Positions 18,911 through 27,825 of a stretch of DNA of 64,000 nucleotides are shown here, piece after piece. The notes under the pieces were generated by a model. The model did not search any database, had not been told where the DNA came from, and saw only the letters and a list, made by a program, of their open reading frames with translations. The stretch is from 2-02-FULL-55-14 sp964581115 (GTDB lineage Bacteria; Bacteroidota; Ignavibacteria; UBA10030). How positions within the stretch are numbered: the first letter of the stretch is position 1; every line of letters starts with the position of its first letter. Where the stretch lies: contig CAZOMY010000001.1 in the NCBI GenBank assembly GCA_964581115.1, positions 248,001-312,000 of the forward strand. Reading direction: 5' to 3'. The position numbers and the translations under genes are program-made.

Positions 18911-21214
18911 TTACTTGATGAGGGTCATCTTGCGCGTCGACATGAAATCACCCACGCGCAATGTGTAGAAATAGGTGCCCGTGGACAGCCGACTGGCGTC
19001 AAAGGTCACCGTATACGAGCCCGCCGCTTGATCGCTGTCGACCAGCGTCGCGACCTGCTGGCCGAGCACGTTGTAGACGGACAGCTGGACCTTTGCGGCC
19101 GCAGGAATGGTGTAGCTGATCGTCGAACTCGGGTTGAACGGATTCGGATAGTTCTGCTCGAGCGCGTATCCGCCCGGAACTTCGCTGACCTGCTCGACCA
19201 CGCCTGTGATGGTGCCAAAGTCCGCATTCGTTCTCGGCTGGAGCTTGTAAAAACTGAACGAATAGTCGAACACGGCCGTCAGTGAGGCGATCTTCGATCC
19301 GAGCGGGATCAGGATGCCGTTGGCAGGACGCGTGTTCGACGCCCAAGGGTTGCCCGCCGTGGCGATCGGATAGGCGGAAGAAGTATCGGCATAATACAGA
19401 TTATGGCCGTTGTCGTCGACTCGGATGCCGAACCGCGAGTTGGAACTCGGCAGGTTGGTCGAGCTCACCATATACTCGCCGAAGTTGTTGCTCGCTCCGC
19501 CCGTCGGGTTGTCGGCGTTCCGGTTCACCACGTAGACGTTGGTAACGCGGACGAGGGTGCCTTCCCATTGCTCGAATGTCCGGTTGCCGTTCGTCGGGGG
19601 GTTGCCCAACTCGTAGCTCACCGAACCGGATCCCGAGATGCTGATGCTGTTCGGGTCATGGATCGACATGCCTCGAGCCGCCAAGGTTCGCGAGAGAACC
19701 TGCAGGATCGTCCGACTGTTCGTCTCGCGCACGATCCCGGTGGCGATGATGCTGTCTCCCTTCATCAACGTGTCGATGCCGACGGCCGCCGTGGTTCCAT
19801 AGATCGGTATGCCACGCCACGCACCGATTCCCTGCGTCATCCACAGGCGCGGACGGCCCGAGGAGACCTCGGTGATGTCAGACGTGTCGGCGTAGATCGT
19901 TCCGGCCACGGTGACGGTGTCATTCGTGAAAGGACCGTTGCTGTTCGTGTAGGGCGTGTACTGCAGGTCATAGATCGTCAGCCCCGCGTCCCTGATCGGG
20001 TAGAAATACGGGGCCGTCGAATCCGGGAACATGCCGAACTGGCCGCCGGAGAATGCTCCCGCGAACCACGACACCAGAGAATTATTCGGGAAGGTCGGAA
20101 TGACGCCGCGATACAGGGAGTCTCCGACAGCGAGCGTCAACTTCACCGACGTGAACGGACCTGAGCTTGCGCCGCGATAGTACACAAAAGCGCTGTCGAC
20201 GTCGCTGTTGGTGTTCAGGTCTTTCGCGCGGAAGGAGACGCTCACCGGTGTGCTCGAGAGCGGCACGCCGGGCGACTTGGTCACTTCCGTGATGGAGGGG
20301 GCGAACTTGTCGATGAGAATGTCGCCGGGATACGTTGAGCCGGTCTGCTCCCGCGGTCCCGGATACAGCGGCATGATCGTGTACTCACCGGCCGTTCCAC
20401 TGCGCGCCTGCGGTAGGATCACGCCGCGGATGTAGGCAAGTTTGGTACCGACGGGCGGCGGGCTGTACCGCGATCCTGAGATCTTGTGACCCCGTAGGGT
20501 GTACCAACCGGAACCGTCGTACATCCGCATCTGGTTGCCGTTGGCGTCGACGAAGGTGAAATCGCCGTTCGACACGTTGATCGAATTGACCGTCACATTC
20601 CGGATGATGACGTACATGCCCTCGTACTTCTCGCCCGACGTGATACGCGGCGTCGTACCGATCGAGAAGGAATCCACCGTGAGCTCGAGGGGTGCCGGCC
20701 TCGCGAAGCTGGCGTGCACATCGATCGCCACGGGCGACGTAAAGGCGGCCGTGCCGCTGGCGTTATAGATGTACATCTCCGTCAGGCTGTTCGGCTGGGA
20801 TCCGAACTCCAGCGCCCGGCCAGTCACGGTCACGACGTCACCGGAATCGAGGGCCGTAATGCCCGTCGTCTGTGCCGCCGCCGACGTGTCATTTGTCAGA
20901 ACGTTCAGGCCGGCCCACACGGCGCCCGTTGTCGTGTCCTGGATGAAGATGTTGTATCGTGCCAGCGTATACGTGAGGACCCGAGGCCTCACGAGGACTA
21001 TACCGGTCACGCGGACGGTATCATTCCGAATCGCGTACGGCGTGTCATCAAGTGAGGTCCGTGCCGTGCTCTGCAGCGACTCCATGAGGGCCAAGGAGTC
21101 CATCGGCACCTCCTGAAGCTCGCGTATCGTTCGGGTCTGTCCCACCTGCGCCATCATGGAGCCGGCAAGGACGATGACCCCCACGAGCACGTTCCGTAGC
21201 ATTCTGCGGTTCAT
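18911..21214 (-). CDS. exported multi-domain protein with type IX secretion sorting domain
   Basis: Exported protein of 767 residues. Signal peptide: MNRRMLRNVLVGVIVLAGSMMAQ. A GGAGAG sequence lies 5 bases before the start. The body holds repeated OB-fold-like segments (TVRVTGIVLVRPRVLTY; DTVTVAGTIYADTSDITEVS) of the kind found in nuclease-associated and lamin-tail secreted proteins, with an Ig-like stretch near residue 300. The last 85 residues are a textbook sorting domain: EQNYPNPFNPSSTISYTIP, VQLSVYNVLGQQVATLVD, then a terminal STRKMTLIK. This domain targets proteins through the outer membrane by the type IX system. Enzymatic activity not identified. Confidence 0.88.
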   Translation of the reverse strand: MNRRMLRNVLVGVIVLAGSMMAQVGQTRTIRELQEVPMDSLALMESLQSTARTSLDDTPYAIRNDTVRVTGIVLVRPRVLTYTLARYNIFIQDTTTGAVWAGLNVLTNDTSAAAQTTGITALDSGDVVTVTGRALEFGSQPNSLTEMYIYNASGTAAFTSPVAIDVHASFARPAPLELTVDSFSIGTTPRITSGEKYEGMYVIIRNVTVNSINVSNGDFTFVDANGNQMRMYDGSGWYTLRGHKISGSRYSPPPVGTKLAYIRGVILPQARSGTAGEYTIMPLYPGPREQTGSTYPGDILIDKFAPSITEVTKSPGVPLSSTPVSVSFRAKDLNTNSDVDSAFVYYRGASSGPFTSVKLTLAVGDSLYRGVIPTFPNNSLVSWFAGAFSGGQFGMFPDSTAPYFYPIRDAGLTIYDLQYTPYTNSNGPFTNDTVTVAGTIYADTSDITEVSSGRPRLWMTQGIGAWRGIPIYGTTAAVGIDTLMKGDSIIATGIVRETNSRTILQVLSRTLAARGMSIHDPNSISISGSGSVSYELGNPPTNGNRTFEQWEGTLVRVTNVYVVNRNADNPTGGASNNFGEYMVSSTNLPSSNSRFGIRVDDNGHNLYYADTSSAYPIATAGNPWASNTRPANGILIPLGSKIASLTAVFDYSFSFYKLQPRTNADFGTITGVVEQVSEVPGGYALEQNYPNPFNPSSTISYTIPAAAKVQLSVYNVLGQQVATLVDSDQAAGSYTVTFDASRLSTGTYFYTLRVGDFMSTRKMTLIK

Positions 21215-21247
21215 GCTGTCTCTCCGTTTGTGTGTGAGTAAGATGGG

Positions 21248-23344
21248 TTATTTGATGACAAGGAATTTCCCACGCTGGACCTCGCCCGTCGCCCTGTTCT
21301 TCACGGTGAAGAGATACAGTCCAGTGGCGATGGCTTGGTCGTTGGCCGTCACAAGGTCCCAAGCGTGTTCACCTCCGCTGAATTGCTGCGTACCGTCGGA
21401 GTAGCGCTGAAACCAGTTCATGTCCGAGGCGCGGTACGATGCCGCATCATGTTCGAACGAGTCGACGAGGTCGCCTGCCAGGGTGAAGATGTGCACCTCT
21501 GCGCTGGAGGGAAGGTTGCGGAAATACAGTTTCCGGTCCCGTTCACCACGGCCGTCCCAAATGGCCGACGCATAGTATGGATTAGGATAGACGCCAACGG
21601 CACCCTCGTCAGCGCGCTCGACCGGGGCCGTTCCCGGCAGAACCCGCCGCAGGGTCTGCAGCCTGCTGCTTTCCAGACTCTGCAAGCCCGTTGTGGCATC
21701 ACCGGAATCGAACGCCGTCACAGCGAAGCCGTACTGCCAGCCGCTGAGGAGTCCGGGAACCCTGAAACGATAGCGGTACTGCGTGGTGTCGCCCTCCAAT
21801 TGAGCGGGGGCCTGCAGCCTCACCGCGCCAAGACCGGTGTTGTATCCGATCCGATCGTCGGGCACGTCGAATTCGGCAAGGAGGTTGAGCCGAGCGAGAA
21901 TGTCCTGCGACTCCGTCAGGTCAGCGCCCGAACTCGTGCCGTAGACCCGATATCCCTCGAAGTCTTTCACGTTCGAGATAGGATCGACAGACGCCTCCGA
22001 CGATGCATCCCAGTAGATGTCGACATAGCCGTCTCCGGGCACCGTACGAACCCGCGGAGCATTCGGAGGCGACGGCAGGAAGTAGCGCTTGGGCGAACCT
22101 GCCGGACCGGTCCACGTTTCGCCCGGATCCTGCACGCCGTTGCCGTTCCGGTCCTCCCCGTTGTAGGTCACTTGCGACCATTCGCTCGCAAGATACAGAT
22201 GGACCTTCTGGGCGGGCGAGTCATCCGTCGTGGGCGAGGGCGACCGCTTCTTCGCGGCCAGGACCGCGAAGACGACGTTGATCGAATCTCCTGCCGCGAT
22301 ATGTGAGAACGGGCCCGTCGTGATCATCGACATGAAGTTGCTCGGCTTCGGGATGGCGCTGATCTCCGTCGGTAGCAGGCCCGTCGCCATCTTGTCGTAT
22401 TTCAGGTTGTCCGTCGTCGGCGAGAAGTAGGTCGGGTCCGTCGTGTTGCGGAACTGCCACGCCTGATATCCCGTGCGTTGCTGGTGGGGTGTCGAGCCGA
22501 GGAACTTCATCGCGGCGTATGTATCAGCAAGCCCGGCGTCGCCGTCGTAGTCGTAGGCATAGCACATACGAAGCGAATCGATATACCCCAGCCCGCCACG
22601 GCTGTAGAACGGCGACCCGACCGTCGGCGGGGTCACATTCGTATTCCGCACAACGAGATCAGCCCACAACGATACGTATACACTGTCCAGCGGACCGCCG
22701 CTGACATTTTTGATCCAATAATTGAAGATGACGAAGTTGTCGGCGAACGAAAAGTTGAATGCGTACGTTTCCATGTGAACGTCGATCCCGATGGGATTGT
22801 GATTCGGGATCGGTTCATTGTTCTGGTTCGGATTCGTCGTGTTGACGTCCGTGAAATCTGCGATGAAATCCTGGTGGCTGATCGCATCGGGAGAATAGAA
22901 GCGGTTGTCCGCCAGCGACGAGCGCTCGATGACGCGGGAGTCTGTCCCCGTCGTGAACTCAAACCCCTCGGACACGGTGCGCAGCGAAGGGACATCGATC
23001 GCGCCGGTTGTGACACGCACCCCGGAGGGCGTTACGGCACCGACCCACAACCCTCCCACGAACAGGTGTTCAATGCCGGAACCACGCGGATAGACCATCG
23101 ACGGCTGGTTCGGCCATAGTCGGAATCCGTGCCCGAATACACCGTAGTTTGAGATGGTCAACGAAATGTTGCCAACGCTAGTGAATTTCGAATTGTCGTC
23201 GCCGGAGGTCTTACCCAATGGCGCCGGCTGACCGGTCGCGGGCGAATACAGGAAACCGGCTGCGCCGACCGCGAGGAGCAGTCGCAGCAACTTTGGAATA
23301 CTGGACAGACAACCGGGCAGGGATCTCAGACCTGGGGGCGGCAT
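21248..23344 (-). CDS. exported protein with fibronectin-like and C-terminal sorting domains
   Basis: First gene of the six-gene operon (698 residues). A hydrophobic N-terminal stretch (LLRLLLAVGAAGFLYSPATG) serves as signal peptide. The middle resembles large secreted proteins of FCB bacteria, with a DRNGNGVQDPGETW acidic loop near residue 400 and a fibronectin-like segment (APRVRTVPGDGYVDIYWDAS, about 430-530). The C-terminus has the GVYPNPYYAS linker and strand pattern of a sorting domain, ending in RGKFLVIK; it is a divergent version of the domain in the next gene. The promoter at 23381-23408 lies directly upstream. Specific function unknown. Confidence 0.85.
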   Translation of the reverse strand: MPPPGLRSLPGCLSSIPKLLRLLLAVGAAGFLYSPATGQPAPLGKTSGDDNSKFTSVGNISLTISNYGVFGHGFRLWPNQPSMVYPRGSGIEHLFVGGLWVGAVTPSGVRVTTGAIDVPSLRTVSEGFEFTTGTDSRVIERSSLADNRFYSPDAISHQDFIADFTDVNTTNPNQNNEPIPNHNPIGIDVHMETYAFNFSFADNFVIFNYWIKNVSGGPLDSVYVSLWADLVVRNTNVTPPTVGSPFYSRGGLGYIDSLRMCYAYDYDGDAGLADTYAAMKFLGSTPHQQRTGYQAWQFRNTTDPTYFSPTTDNLKYDKMATGLLPTEISAIPKPSNFMSMITTGPFSHIAAGDSINVVFAVLAAKKRSPSPTTDDSPAQKVHLYLASEWSQVTYNGEDRNGNGVQDPGETWTGPAGSPKRYFLPSPPNAPRVRTVPGDGYVDIYWDASSEASVDPISNVKDFEGYRVYGTSSGADLTESQDILARLNLLAEFDVPDDRIGYNTGLGAVRLQAPAQLEGDTTQYRYRFRVPGLLSGWQYGFAVTAFDSGDATTGLQSLESSRLQTLRRVLPGTAPVERADEGAVGVYPNPYYASAIWDGRGERDRKLYFRNLPSSAEVHIFTLAGDLVDSFEHDAASYRASDMNWFQRYSDGTQQFSGGEHAWDLVTANDQAIATGLYLFTVKNRATGEVQRGKFLVIK

Positions 23345-23380
23345 TCGTTGGAGAGAGTCAGCGGGTTGGCGTCAGCGTCA

Positions 23381-23408
23381 AATATAGGAATAGCCTTCGC
23401 CGAGTCAA
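23381..23408 (-). promoter_or_regulatory. promoter for the six-gene surface operon
   Basis: On the minus strand TTGACT (23408-23403), a 16-base spacer and TATATT (23386-23381), followed by TG, so the element also reads TATATTTG. The predicted transcription start lies about 30 bases before the first start codon at 23344. Confidence 0.65.
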
Positions 23409-23436
23409 GACGAGTATGTGAAGTTTCGGCAAAATC

Positions 23437-25932
23437 TCAACGTCCGGGGACGACGATCTCATCGCCGGCCTTCAACCCTTCACTCCGGGGGTTTGAGCGC
23501 TCGAGGGCCTGCACGGTCACTCCGTATTGCTTGGCGATGCTCCAGTACGTCTCCCCCCGACGAACGATGTGCGTCCTTCCCTTCTGTCCTTCGGAGACTG
23601 CAGGCAGCATCAGGACCTGACCGATTGCCAGTTCGTTGTTCCGAAGGCCGTTCGCCTGTTTGAGAGCGTTCACCTCCGTGCCGTACCGGCGGGCGATCTC
23701 ATACAACGTCTCACCCCGTCGAACGACGTGTGTTCGCACGGCTGGCGTCGCATTCGCAGACGGGCGAGGGGTGGGCCGTGTGGGCACGATGCTGGCCCGT
23801 TCGCTCGGCCGCTCATAGACCTCCAGCCGTTGCCCGCTGCGGATCGTGTTTGACCTCAGTCCATTCCAGGCCTTCAGATCGGCAATCGCAACACCGTAGT
23901 CGCGGGCGATCCGATCCAAGGTCTCCCCCGTTCGCACGATATGTTCCGTCCATTCTCCCCTCCCCGAAGCCCGTTCCACCGTCGCATGGATCTCTTGAAC
24001 AGACCGCGGACGAGCGGAGGTGCGGGCCTCCTTCTCCTCAAAGCTCATCTTGTTGACCTCAGCATATCGGCTTGACTCGGACGGTTCAACGTAGACCGCG
24101 AGCACCTGTCCAGGCCGGATGGAACTCCCGTAGGAGATGCCGTTCCAGTTGCGGATATCAGATGCCCGCACGCCGTACCACTCCGCGATATGGCCGATCG
24201 TATCGCCGCGACGGACGGTGTACTCCAGACGCGTCTTTCCCGCGGGCCTTTTGGCAATGCGGACGGAGGTGGCCGAACGATCGGCGACGCGGCGAGCGCC
24301 CGAAAAGCTGATCTGACGCGATGGCCGGTCGTACTCAAACGGCACCTTCCCCCCGACGGCCATCACTTCCTTGGGAACGGGGATCGCCAGCTGTGTGCCG
24401 ATGGACAGACGCTTCATGTTCTTAATGTTGTTCAGCTCGGCCAGCGACGAAGCGCTCATCCCGTAGCGGGCTGCGATGCCCGACATGGTCTCGCCCGACC
24501 GGACGACGTGCATCGTCCAATCCCTGCGTTGTTGCAGAGGAACGGCGGCGAACCTCACGAGGAACGAATCCTTCGTGCCGGCAGGTATCCGCAATCGGTA
24601 TCCGGTAACACCCGGCGGTGTACACCACCGAAGCAATTCCGGGTTCAGGGCCTTCATCGTCTCAGGATCGGTCCCTGCACATTGTGCCAGCGCCGACAGG
24701 TCCACACAATCGTCGATCGTTACGAGATCGTAGGCAAGCGAATCCTCCGCAGGGACGCCACCGAAACCGTAGAGCGATGGTTGGAGTGCGATGCGGGCAA
24801 CGGCGATGTACTGAGGAATGTAGTTGCGCGTTTGTCGGGGGAGATGATGACGCATCTCCCAGAAATCGGTCGACCCGCTTCTTCGGATCGCCCTGAAGAT
24901 GCGTCCGGCGCCGGCGTTGTACGCACCCAGTACGTGGTACCAATCACCGAATTCTGCGTATAGGTCACGCAAGTGTCGGGCTGCCGCGCGCGTCGCCTTC
25001 TCATAATCCCGTCGCTCGTCATACCACCAAGAGGACCGCAACCCGTACATCGAGCCCGTCCCTTTCATGAACTGCCAAAGTCCGACCGCCCCGACCCACG
25101 ATCGGGCGTCGTAGCGCAGTCCGCTTTCGGGCATCGAGAGGACCACAAGTTCCTCCGGCACCCCCTCTTCCCGGAAGATTCGGCGCATCATCGGAAAATA
25201 GCGTCCGGAGAGGGTCAGCCAGCGTTCCATGTGAGGCCGACCCTTCCCCATGAAGAAGGAGATGTTCCGCTCGACATGCTCGTTGAAAACCAGCGGGACC
25301 TTCGTTCCTTTGATCTCGTGGCGCGGGATCCCTCCGATGGTGGTGTCTGAGGATTCGACCAACTCGCTGAGCTTTTCCCGGAGCGCATACAGAGAGGCGT
25401 ATGGGCTGAGCTGGTGAATACTGGCGATGTGCCGCTCATAATCCTCGATGATGCTGGCGCTCAGGTCGCGAAAATCCTGATCCTGCTCAACCTCGGGATC
25501 TTCGCTCAGATCATTGATGATCTGGATCGCCCGTTCGAAGTCGATCTCACACTGCGCCGTGTCGCCGGCTTCCTGCGACTCGAGCGCCGAGAGATACCAT
25601 CTCCGCGCCTCTTCCATCCGGCGTACGACAAGGCTCGCAGGATCCATGAACGAAGTATCCGCGGAGGCGGCGGTCTGAAGTACATCTGCTGCCGGGTCGG
25701 TGACCGCCTCAAGCGTTGTGTCAGGCGAGACCTTTTCTGGATCGGCGGGTTGGACAATCGGCACGGGCTCTTCGGCCGCCTGCCGACGGTCCAATTCGGC
25801 TTGCTCTTCGGCTACTCGTGCCAGGATCCGCTCGCCAGCGTCCTGATCCTTCACCGAGATCGTCGAGCTTGAATGGCAGCCCAGGATCAGGGCACAGCCT
25901 GCGATGGCGATCTTCCTGGTATTCAACGGCAT
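23437..25932 (-). CDS. MltD-like lytic transglycosylase lipoprotein with five LysM repeats
   Basis: Cell-wall enzyme of 831 residues that cleaves glycan strands between MurNAc and GlcNAc with 1,6-anhydro formation. Lipobox CALILGC (Cys19). A coiled, acidic region follows (30-200). The SLT domain (about 265-420) shows the catalytic Glu in [20 protein letters not shown], then [14 protein letters not shown] and [12 protein letters not shown]. Five LysM peptidoglycan-binding repeats fill the C-terminal half, starting at [68 protein letters not shown] and [18 protein letters not shown]. coli MltD has two. Flanked by a separate operon on each side, it seems to be a single transcription unit. Confidence 0.92.
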   Translation of the reverse strand: MPLNTRKIAIAGCALILGCHSSSTISVKDQDAGERILARVAEEQAELDRRQAAEEPVPIVQPADPEKVSPDTTLEAVTDPAADVLQTAASADTSFMDPASLVVRRMEEARRWYLSALESQEAGDTAQCEIDFERAIQIINDLSEDPEVEQDQDFRDLSASIIEDYERHIASIHQLSPYASLYALREKLSELVESSDTTIGGIPRHEIKGTKVPLVFNEHVERNISFFMGKGRPHMERWLTLSGRYFPMMRRIFREEGVPEELVVLSMPESGLRYDARSWVGAVGLWQFMKGTGSMYGLRSSWWYDERRDYEKATRAAARHLRDLYAEFGDWYHVLGAYNAGAGRIFRAIRRSGSTDFWEMRHHLPRQTRNYIPQYIAVARIALQPSLYGFGGVPAEDSLAYDLVTIDDCVDLSALAQCAGTDPETMKALNPELLRWCTPPGVTGYRLRIPAGTKDSFLVRFAAVPLQQRRDWTMHVVRSGETMSGIAARYGMSASSLAELNNIKNMKRLSIGTQLAIPVPKEVMAVGGKVPFEYDRPSRQISFSGARRVADRSATSVRIAKRPAGKTRLEYTVRRGDTIGHIAEWYGVRASDIRNWNGISYGSSIRPGQVLAVYVEPSESSRYAEVNKMSFEEKEARTSARPRSVQEIHATVERASGRGEWTEHIVRTGETLDRIARDYGVAIADLKAWNGLRSNTIRSGQRLEVYERPSERASIVPTRPTPRPSANATPAVRTHVVRRGETLYEIARRYGTEVNALKQANGLRNNELAIGQVLMLPAVSEGQKGRTHIVRRGETYWSIAKQYGVTVQALERSNPRSEGLKAGDEIVVPGR

Positions 25933-26015
25933 GCGATCAAGAGGTGAGAAAATACTTTACCAAAAATACGCATTCTTCTCGAAAATCGGAAGGAGACTCA
26001 GGCCGGAAGGTGTGA

Positions 26016-26033
26016 GGACCCTCCACAGGGTCC
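26016..26033 (-). terminator. hairpin downstream of the carboxyltransferase gene
   Basis: Perfect 7-base stem (GGACCCT 26016-26022, AGGGTCC 26027-26033) with a 4-base loop, about 75 bases after the stop of the carboxyltransferase gene. No T-run follows on the minus strand. Confidence 0.4.
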
Positions 26034-26107
26034 CGGCTTGAGCCCGTGGCCGTCGATCGCACAGAGGACCCGTTAGACCGAGGATCGTCGCCGGATGTCG
26101 AAGAGGA

Positions 26108-27655
26108 TCACAGAGGGATGTTGCCGTGCTTCTTTCGGGGATTGACGTCGACTTTGGAGTGTGTGAACTCGAGCGCTCTGATCAACTTTCTTCGCGTCTC
26201 ACGAGGAATGATCACTTCATCAACATAGCCTCGCTCGGCGGCCGCGAATGGATTGGCGAACTTCTCTCGGTATTCTTGCACCTTGCGCGCGATCGCCTGC
26301 TCCCGATCAGGGGCCTGTTCGATCTCCTTGCGAAAGATGATCTCGACCGCTCCCTTCGGACCCATCACGGCGATCTCGGCTGTTGGCCAGGCAAAGTTCA
26401 TGTCGCCCCGGATGTGTTTCGAGTTCATGACGTCGTATGCGCCGCCATACGCCTTGCGCGTGATCACCGTGAGCCGCGGTACGGTCGCTTCGCAGAATGC
26501 ATACAGCAGTTTGGCGCCGTGTTTGATGATGCCGTTCCATTCCTGCTCGGTACCGGGCAGGAAGCCGGGTACGTCCTCGAAGACCACCAGCGGAACGTTG
26601 AAAGCGTCACACATGCGGACGAATCGAGCGGCCTTCGAAGAGGAATTGATGTCGAGGACACCCGCGAGCACCGCGGGCTGGTTCGCCACGATGCCTACAC
26701 TGCGCCCATCCAGCCGGGCAAATCCTACGACGATGTTGGCCGCAAATTCAGCATGCAATTCGAAGAACGAGCCTCGGTCCACAACATGCTCGATCACCTC
26801 TTTGATGTCGTATGGCTTGTTCGGATTTTCGGGAACGATCGCATCGATCTCAGGGCATTCGCGGTCAGGGTCATCCGTTCGCATCCTTCGAGGAGGGTCG
26901 TCCTGATTGTTCGACGGCAGGTAGCCAAGAACCGTGCGAATGCCGTCCAGGCATTCGGCCTCATTGACAAACGCCCGATGAGCGACACCGCTCTTCGTGG
27001 CATGCGTATCGGCCCCCCCGAGTTGTTCGAACGACACTTCTTCATGCGTCACCGTTTTGACGACGTTCGGGCCGGTGACAAACATATAGCTCGTTCCTTT
27101 CACCATGAAGACGAGGTCCGTGATCGCCGGCGAATAGACGGCACCGCCGGCGCATGGCCCCAGGATCGCCGATACCTGTGGTATGACGCCCGACGCCAAC
27201 GTGTTCCGCAGGAAGATGTCTGCGTATCCGCCAAGGCTCACCACGCCTTCCTGGATCCGGGCGCCCCCCGAGTCGTTCAAGCCGATCACAGGCACTCCAA
27301 GCCGCAGGGCGTGGTCCATGATCCGGCAGATCTTCTCAGCGTGTGCTTCGGAGAGCGAGCCGCCAAAGACCGTAAAATCCTGGCTGAACACGGCCACGCG
27401 CCGCCCGTCGATCGTCCCATAGCCCGTGATGACGCCGTCGCCGGGGATCCGTTGTGCGTCGAGCCCGAAGTCGTTCGACCGATGCGTAACAAGCATCCCG
27501 ACCTCTTCGAACGAACCGGGATCGAGCAGCAGTTCGATCCGCTCACGGGCCGTCAGCTTTCCTTTGGCATGCTGGTCGGCGATGCGCTGGGGTCCGCCCC
27601 CCAGGGCGGCGCGCGCTCGCAATTCGTTCAGACGGGTGATCGGGTCGGAGGACAT
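26108..27655 (-). CDS. pccB: acyl-CoA carboxylase carboxyltransferase (propionyl/methylmalonyl-CoA type)
   Basis: Carboxyltransferase subunit (515 residues) that moves CO2 from carboxy-biotin to propionyl-CoA, or works in reverse in a sodium-pumping methylmalonyl-CoA decarboxylase. Crotonase-fold blocks: [59 protein letters not shown] in the N half; [17 protein letters not shown] and [18 protein letters not shown] in the C half. Start ATG 27655 is chosen because the promoter -10 lies at 27683-27688, overlapping the only other upstream start. No biotin carboxylase, biotin carrier or decarboxylase membrane subunit is adjacent, so the physiological direction cannot be decided here. Confidence 0.93.
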   Translation of the reverse strand: MSSDPITRLNELRARAALGGGPQRIADQHAKGKLTARERIELLLDPGSFEEVGMLVTHRSNDFGLDAQRIPGDGVITGYGTIDGRRVAVFSQDFTVFGGSLSEAHAEKICRIMDHALRLGVPVIGLNDSGGARIQEGVVSLGGYADIFLRNTLASGVIPQVSAILGPCAGGAVYSPAITDLVFMVKGTSYMFVTGPNVVKTVTHEEVSFEQLGGADTHATKSGVAHRAFVNEAECLDGIRTVLGYLPSNNQDDPPRRMRTDDPDRECPEIDAIVPENPNKPYDIKEVIEHVVDRGSFFELHAEFAANIVVGFARLDGRSVGIVANQPAVLAGVLDINSSSKAARFVRMCDAFNVPLVVFEDVPGFLPGTEQEWNGIIKHGAKLLYAFCEATVPRLTVITRKAYGGAYDVMNSKHIRGDMNFAWPTAEIAVMGPKGAVEIIFRKEIEQAPDREQAIARKVQEYREKFANPFAAAERGYVDEVIIPRETRRKLIRALEFTHSKVDVNPRKKHGNIPL

Positions 27656-27682
27656 GGCTCGTGCGCAGAATGTGGTGGTCAC

Positions 27683-27711
27683 AAAGTAGGTGGTGCGGCC
27701 GGGGAAAGCAA
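27683..27711 (-). promoter_or_regulatory. promoter for the carboxyltransferase gene
   Basis: On the minus strand TTGCTT (27711-27706), 17 bases, TACTTT (27688-27683), continuing as TACTTTG. The start codon at 27655 lies about 20 bases after the expected transcription start. Confidence 0.6.
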
Positions 27712-27759
27712 GGAGCCCGACAATTCACAACAGCCGCGACAGACCTCCGTGCACGAATG

Positions 27760-27800
27760 CCGCGGGCGCACCGAACGACCGACGTTCGACGCGCCCGCGG
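27760..27800 (-). terminator. strong compound hairpin after the efflux operon
   Basis: A 10-base GC stem (CCGCGGGCGC 27760-27769, GCGCCCGCGG 27791-27800), a symmetric AC/AC internal loop and a second perfect 6-base stem (CGAACG 27772-27777, CGTTCG 27783-27788) with a 5-base loop. It lies 26 bases after the RND pump stop codon, so it most likely ends the operon. No strong T-run follows. Confidence 0.6.
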
Positions 27801-27825
27801 GCACAGCAGAGAGAAAGGTCCGGGA

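Noticed and set aside
23437..24590. Repetitive DNA in the C-terminal half of the lytic transglycosylase gene
   Set aside because: The repeats are diverged LysM coding units, not a DNA repeat array or CRISPR.
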